Of a stretch of 64,000 nt of DNA, positions 58,250 through 64,000 are shown piece after piece. Origin of the DNA: Armillaria gallica (lineage: Eukaryota > Basidiomycota > Agaricomycetes > Agaricales > Physalacriaceae); contig JBANDB010000011.1 in NCBI GenBank assembly GCA_037576215.1, positions 2,294,001-2,358,000 of the forward strand, in the 5' to 3' direction. Both the position numbers and the translations under genes were made by a program. Each line of letters starts with the position of its first letter. Within the stretch, counting starts at the first letter, position 1. The notes beneath the pieces were generated by a model. That model worked only from the letters and a program-made list of their open reading frames with translations. It did not search any database and was not told where the DNA came from.

Positions 58250-61200
58250 AGATCTTCAGATAGCCGGTACTTCCAGCTCCTCAAATCTCTTAGAACTTCT
58301 CTTTGTAGCCTCTAGGTACGTGCGTGCATATGCAACTGAATAATCGCTGCTCAGATTTTGCCTGCCTTTGGGGTGGGACTTCTAATGATGAGGTAGCTTA
58401 AGTGTCCTGAGTCGTCCGTCCTTGAACCCTTAACTACCGTGGACAGAATGCGGGCCTCAACTTCGCTACCAATCGTCTGGTACCTCTTTTGTTTTGATTC
58501 CTCACATTCTCTCCAAAAACGCCGAAGGTAGAGTTGGTTCCCTCCTTTGACCGTGGACTCTTTTACTAGTACATCCTCAATGACTCTGAGCAATGGACGT
58601 ACTTTGGACGTAAGCGTTATTGCTCAGTACTGCACTAAGCCCTACTGCTGCACATTGGCTGTTCTATTTGCCGAGACACTGCCCGAACCATATCTCGATT
58701 TTTAGTCTGGGAATCAATGTCCATGTCTGTTGGAACTGGACGGAAATGTCGGCCGCCTATAAGTGTTCGTTCCAATGCTGTCATGCACAGCTGACATATC
58801 AATCACCGCGGCAGCGACCCAAGACCACGGAACATCAAGTTTGCGCGTGGTTTGGCCCGAGGCAATGTAGGCTCTGTAGCATTTGCTGACCATCGCTTAC
58901 CTCTTGGGTCGCCCTATTCTACCTACTGACATTCAAACTGGGTGGCTTAAAGTGGGTACAAGGCAAGGCATGCTGAACAGATTCGTTCATGGTAACATGT
59001 GTTCCGACTCGGCGTAAAGCACCATCTCATCGAGGTCTATTCGCCTCCGCCTCAGGTAGTAAACTGCGGCATAGCATCGCATGGCTCTGTGGCTTCAAGC
59101 AGTGTTCATTCGTTCAGAACCGTCGTTCATCTTTATTTAACTTGCGCTTGAATCAGTTTGATCGATCCACAAGGTTAACAAATAAGCTCAAACTCGAACC
59201 TTATGTCCAGCATCTTCGCGGGAGGAACCAAGTCCTTGGCACGGGCCCAGTTAAAATTTCCGATGCGTACTTCCACCCGTCCAAATGGAGATCATTAATC
59301 AACAAAATGAAGATTTCGCCCACAGACGCGCAGCACAGGCTTGATTCGGATCCTTTCGCTTCCTTAGCACCTGAGCAGGCGGACGGAGACGCGTTCAGTA
59401 CTCGCATTCCGGGGTTTGTAAGTTCTGGTCCTGAAAGAACTTGGAATTTCCTAAATCTCATGCCTTCCGTCCTTAATATTGGGCAAACACCTGATTGCTG
59501 CACAGGATACTATTTCGAACATTCGATAGATCAATCACAGCCGAGAGATCCGGACAATATGACCATATTCGAAGCCTCGATGCACATTACTACAGCGCGG
59601 AGAAAACATATCATCAAAAGGTGTTCGTTGCAGATGTGCAGAAGGCATTTGACGGAACTTTTTGTGATGTGCTTACGAACAAATCGAGACTGGAGAATGA
59701 ATCTGGACCTCGGGTTCAGGTTCAACGTTCATCGCCAGGGATTCTAGGATATCACCGAAACCTTGTCATTCACGACTCTTGCACGGCAACGTTCGTCCAG
59801 TTATGTATTTACCTTCCTTCCCTGACTCATATTTGGAGTCAGCGTCAATCTAGGCGCTATGTTGCGAACGCCGGTGCTGTTGATTCTGTCACGCCGTCGT
59901 CCCAAGGCCTTGGCTTCGAGAACTCTCGGAACCGCTTTCAAACCGGATGACTAGCTTTCGAGGCTGACCTTCCTCTTTTTGGACTTGCCATGCGAGTATG
60001 AGGGACCTGAATGCCCTACTCGATGGTACTTGTAATTTGATCAATTTCGCAGCTCTCGGGGGTCCTTGGGTCTGACTCACTGCATGTCCATGAGGCTCAC
60101 TTGAACTTGTGTCTGTGGTTAACCGGTCACCGGGGTGCTTTCCCAAAGTAATCCTTGTGATTCCCATAGCCCTACTTACCAGGAGCTTTCTCTGCGCAGC
60201 CTTCGTCTCGAGGTCACACGCACCTCCGACCGAATATTCAATTCCATTATTACTTCAATCCGGCTCTAGACGCTGTTCTTGATGAATGTCTGATTTAGTG
60301 ACTAGCAACATGCATCGTACGGGGCGAAGACGCGGCGGTACAGTGCTCTGCTGACATGTACGTCTATGCCGGTGCTTTTTGTGGTCCTTTTCTACTGTTC
60401 AACTCTATGGAATGTGTAACCCTAGGGTAAAATTCTACGTACCTCACTTGGGCAGTTCTAGACGCGTTGTTCAATAATGATGATAGATTCCGAATTTCCA
60501 CTCAAGTCCCCACCGGAACAGAATGCTGATTTATCAAATCGGGGGCTTTTCTGTCAGTCGCCTCCACTAGGTCGATTATCTCCGACCGCAAGCTATGAAG
60601 GACCGCGCTATAAAATACTGCGCGCATTCCAATGGTTCCAACGCGCGCGCTGTTGCGGAGGTGCCTCATACGCCTGGTAATCTGTACCGCAGCGAAGGAA
60701 TCCACCCGTATGTTCTCTATTCCCTTTAGGAACCAGTGCCTTTCCGCTTCCGTTATCTGTATATTCACCACATTGCAGTCTCGTTTTCGTGTTCTAGACT
60801 GTCTGTGCTATGTACGTACACACCAGTACTGTCGTTCAAACTTGGAGCCTGACGTCGCTTAGAAACCTTGGTATGATTCTCGATCTAGTGAAGTCCTTAT
60901 CTTTGTCCCTCTACCTGGTTCGGGAAATCAGGGTCTGCGATCCTCAGAGGGAGATGTTCTGATTCCACCGGGATTGTCGATAGTCAGCTTATACCCTCAT
61001 GGACTAGCGCCGGGATGCATTCCAGGGCCTGCAGATCTCGCGTGACGTCGAGGAGGGTCCGGCATATACGACACTCCAAATCGAATTTGACTGTTGATTA
61101 AACGACGAAACATAATTTTGTCGGCACGGAACAGCGGAATGGAATGCCCCCCCCACTTTCGCGTGGCAGCCTTCGGGGTAAAGAGGAAGCCTGGAGTCAT

Positions 61201-62050
61201 GATTGTTGATTGTTACGAAGGACAAGACGCTCGGGCTATTCAAACTTGGTCCGGTGAGTCATGATAAAAGTTGCGCTGAGAGGCCAAGCTTTTCACTAGA
61301 ATTCGGAACCAAATGCGCCATCCAAGCCTGACTATGCAATATAGAACTTCGGAGCGAGTCGGATGATCGCTGAGCAGGCGGCCCGTCAAAAGGTTAAACG
61401 TTTGAAAAACCGCGAAATACTTATACACAACTGAAATCCATGCCGAACAGGTTGGAAATTGGAGTGGAACGATAACGATAGATATTCCCTAGGTCCCTTG
61501 ATAAGATAAGGTCCAGCATCACATCGTTCGCTTTGACGTTTGACGTATTGGACTACGGAATTTTACGTCGGCCGCATATAAAAGACGTACAAGTCCTCCT
61601 ACCTCTGGACCGCACGAAATCCACCGTCTGATATGTCAGAAGACATGTACTTAAGCTCATGTGAGCCAATAGAATAGCATGATGTCCCTTGGCGCCGCGT
61701 GCCATGGACATGATTTCTTCCTTTTCTCACTGTCAAACACGTCTGATAAACGACACGATCGACCCATTGCCGACATGGAATTGTTATCAACGCCACAATT
61801 ACAGCAGTACCTGTAGTATATGATAAAGAAGCATACTCTAAAAAAGGCTCTATAGTTCTATCTAGATGGTATATGTTGCGAATGAGATGGGATGCAAAAA
61901 TCTATAGTAAAAGAAATCGTGTAGAAGAGAGCCCTGATTATTGAGGGGCCCTGAGGCAATAAACATAGCATGGATAATCAAAAGAACAAAACATGAAGAC
62001 AATCGCACCAATCCCCGCTAGGTAAGGCAAAACGCAATAACATACAGTCG
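58250..62050. other. 3.8-kb gene-poor stretch
   Basis: The longest frame (58989-59747, plus) has no domain-like features, overlaps other equally long frames, and shows no intron-linked continuation. Nothing here resembles a transposon or RNA gene. The last 250 bases are the 3' flank of the CreA gene, with an AT-rich segment (61800-61990) that probably holds its polyadenylation signals. Confidence 0.5.
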
Positions 62051-63808
62051 TTACCAACCCGCACCGACCACCGGTAGGGCACCCTCACCCCGAACTGCTG
62101 CTTCAAATAGGCTGAATCCCGGCAATTTCTCCCGCTCCCCGCACTTCTCATTGTCCTCCTTACGCTCGACCTCGGTCAAAGATACTATCTTCTCCTTCTC
62201 CTTCTCGGCTTCCCCGCCACTACTGTCTTCTGCGATCTTGAGCGGCGCCAACGTAATCCTAGGGCTACTGTCGCCACCGCTCCACACGCCTGGACTGTGA
62301 CTTTCTCGCGATGACGAGCTCGATTCAGGAGGCGTGACATGAGGGTGAATTGGCGTCATTCCGAAGGCCATCCGTACAGAATGAGCAAGATGGTGATGAT
62401 GATGCGAGGCGTGCGAAGGCATGTGGTGTGAGGGACTCGCGCTCCGGCTCGTAGGACTACTTCGTCCGCTGTGGCTGCTTTGGTGGTGGTGGTGATAGGG
62501 CAATCCAGGGGGAGGAAGCATGGCTAGGACTGGTGACGGAGCACGAGAAGGATTTGCGCTGTGCAAGTTGAGCCCCCTCATCGGGCCAAGAAAGGGACTC
62601 GTACTTGGTGTATGTGACGCTGAAGCGCTTGTAGTCCTCATGTTACTAGAGTAGGGAGAGTGAGGCTGGCGAGCATAGTGACTTTGGTTAGCGTGAGAAT
62701 CCGAGTCGGAACTGGCTGGAGAAGGACTCTCGTGATATTGCGGGGGCGGGGGCACATGGTGGGGGTGGGGGTGATGTGATGGAATGTAGTAAGGGTGATG
62801 GGGGTGGGAATGGTGAGGATGCTTAGCGGCAGAATCAACGTGATGGCCAGAGTCATCCCCGCTTGAACGTGTGGAGAAAGGTGTCATCTGCCATGCGGGG
62901 CCGGATAGTCTGCGGGTAATTTTCCGTTCACTGGCGGTGCTGTTACCTGGACCCTCTTCATCGTCTGACACGGCTTGATACCGTGACTGCCGGTGGTGGT
63001 GGCGAGGCTGATAGTAATCGCGCTCGTTGGAAATGCCAAAATAGCCGCGGCTATCATCGTACGGATGAAGCGCCGGTGTCGAAACCGGAGATGTGGTAGC
63101 GCTCTTGCTCAGACGTGAAGGATACTGTTGCAAAATAGAAAAATCAAGCCCTGGGCCGCCTCGTGTACGTGTTTCGTATTCGGCTCGTCGCAGGGCTTCC
63201 GCATGGCGTGCCTCGTACTCCGCGCGGCGCAGCGCCTCCTCGCGTTCAAGGGCGTATAGCTCGTCCATGGCGACGGAGGACAGTGTCGTGAATGGTGAAG
63301 ATGTCGTCGGGGGAGTCGCAGATGAGTGGGGGCGACTGCGCCGAGAATGGGGGATATCATAGGAACCGACAGACGTCGGCCGGGCATATGAGTCGTCCTG
63401 AAAACCCAAGCATGAGATAAAGGCGCCGAGAGTAATTAGATTGCAGCGTACCTCGTCGTCGCTGTTTGCTCTGCTTCTCGCTTTCTTCTTTACCCTGATT
63501 TGAGTTTCCTCTGGCTCATCAGTATGATCTGGAGAGCCAGTACCCCTCGACTTTGTCTTCTTTGGGGGCTGATGATGAGTGATATTGTTGTGGTCGTTGT
63601 TGTGTATCCGTGAATGCCTCGTGAGCTCGTCGCTCCTGGAAAACCGTTTTTCGCAGGACGGAAAACTGCATACAAAAGGCTTCTCGCCGGTGTGGGTACG
63701 TATATGCCGTGTCTGATGCTCGAGACGACTGAAAGCACGGCCGCAGAGAGGATACGGGCACTTGTAAGGACGAGGAACAGGCTTGTCGGGTTGTGTAGAG
63801 GATACCAT
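62051..63808 (-). CDS. CRE1: CreA/Mig1-type carbon catabolite repressor, C2H2 zinc finger
   Basis: Binds SYGGRG sites and represses genes for alternative carbon sources in the presence of glucose; nuclear. Exons 63808-63452 and 63397-62051 give 567 residues. Two C2H2 fingers lie at residues 17-39 and 47-69 with the family's specificity residues: [20 protein letters not shown] and [20 protein letters not shown] basic stretch (RVKKKARSR) follows as a likely nuclear signal. The middle carries a repeated EALRRAEYE unit and a His-rich region; the C-terminus is Ser/Pro-rich, then acidic and Lys-rich. The intron is 54 nt, in phase 0 and without stops, so its retention would add 18 residues. The identity rests on the fingers, which are nearly invariant in this family. 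Confidence 0.93.
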   Translation of the reverse strand: MVSSTQPDKPVPRPYKCPYPLCGRAFSRLEHQTRHIRTHTGEKPFVCSFPSCEKRFSRSDELTRHSRIHNNDHNNITHHQPPKKTKSRGTGSPDHTDEPEETQIRVKKKARSRANSDDEVRCNLITLGAFISCLGFQDDSYARPTSVGSYDIPHSRRSRPHSSATPPTTSSPFTTLSSVAMDELYALEREEALRRAEYEARHAEALRRAEYETRTRGGPGLDFSILQQYPSRLSKSATTSPVSTPALHPYDDSRGYFGISNERDYYQPRHHHRQSRYQAVSDDEEGPGNSTASERKITRRLSGPAWQMTPFSTRSSGDDSGHHVDSAAKHPHHSHPHHPYYIPSHHPHPHHVPPPPQYHESPSPASSDSDSHANQSHYARQPHSPYSSNMRTTSASASHTPSTSPFLGPMRGLNLHSANPSRAPSPVLAMLPPPGLPYHHHHQSSHSGRSSPTSRSASPSHHMPSHASHHHHHLAHSVRMAFGMTPIHPHVTPPESSSSSRESHSPGVWSGGDSSPRITLAPLKIAEDSSGGEAEKEKEKIVSLTEVERKEDNEKCGEREKLPGFSLFEAAVRGEGALPVVGAGW

Positions 63809-64000
63809 GGTGGTGGGGAACCAAAGGGAAGTAGGGACTGGACAGTTGCCAGAACTTAAGGTAGGGTTGAGAACAGAGCCAAGGGGTCGACCAGTGGCGA
63901 GATGACGGGCGTTTCAGGGCGGAGACCGCCGATCTTTTTCCGGGCCGATGGCTTATCCGCTTCCTCCACCGCCGGAACTAATATGATTCGCTCCGGCATG
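63809..64000. promoter_or_regulatory. Upstream region of the CreA-type gene
   Basis: Last 192 bases, the proximal promoter/5' leader of the repressor gene. No clear CreA-type GC-rich (CCCCRC or GYGGGG) site pair is seen in this short piece. The flanking gene is outside the window. Confidence 0.35.

Noticed and set aside
58989..59950. Overlapping frames of 252 and 151 codons on the plus strand
   Set aside because: No domain, no signal peptide, no splice-linked extension, and equally long frames overlap in other phases; treated as chance.

Overview
The window is nuclear DNA of a filamentous basidiomycete, most likely a mushroom-forming Agaricomycete. The evidence is protein-coding genes cut by many short (about 45-80 nt) GT-AG introns, exons as small as 10-20 nt, a polyporopepsin-type secreted aspartic protease, several DUF6534-type membrane proteins, a CreA-type C2H2 repressor, and a pogo-like MITE plus a 5'-truncated LINE. 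Exon boundaries were worked out by hand from reading frame, splice sites and recalled family consensus. No alignment or RNA data were available.

Layout. 0-8 kb: a possible small secreted protein (-), a four-pass-like membrane protein (-), an alpha/beta hydrolase (+) and an intron-rich DUF6534-type gene (+). 8-17 kb: a FYRN/FYRC chromatin protein (+), then two MYND-finger genes (+) formed by tandem duplication of a ~2.46-kb unit. 17-31 kb is a dense housekeeping block: AMP deaminase (-), a double-PAS protein (-), the tRNA m1A58 methyltransferase catalytic subunit TRM61 (+), an SMN homologue (+) and the XPC/RAD4 nucleotide-excision-repair protein (-). 31-39 kb is disturbed and repeat-rich: a CK1-like kinase fragment joined to a broken DUF6534 copy, an unrecognised intron-containing gene, a 5'-truncated LINE with target-site duplication and poly(A), and a second DUF6534 copy. 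40-47 kb: a cytochrome P450 (+) converging on a phospholipase D (-), followed by a pogo-like MITE. 49-58 kb: a small unknown nuclear-type protein (+), a BTB/POZ protein (-), an aldo-keto reductase (+), a secreted aspartic protease (+) and an unidentified membrane protein (-). 58-62 kb is gene-poor. 62-64 kb: the CreA/Mig1-type carbon catabolite repressor (-).

The genes do not form one pathway. TRM61, SMN, AMP deaminase and RAD4 are ordinary housekeeping functions. The clearest unexplained pattern is technical or evolutionary: at least four otherwise well-preserved genes each need one extra base inside a homopolymer to stay in frame, which points to systematic homopolymer undercalling in this assembly rather than widespread pseudogenes. 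Biologically the most interesting spots are the kinase-DUF6534 chimera, the tandem MYND pair, the microexons, and the acidic tail after the SMN YG box.
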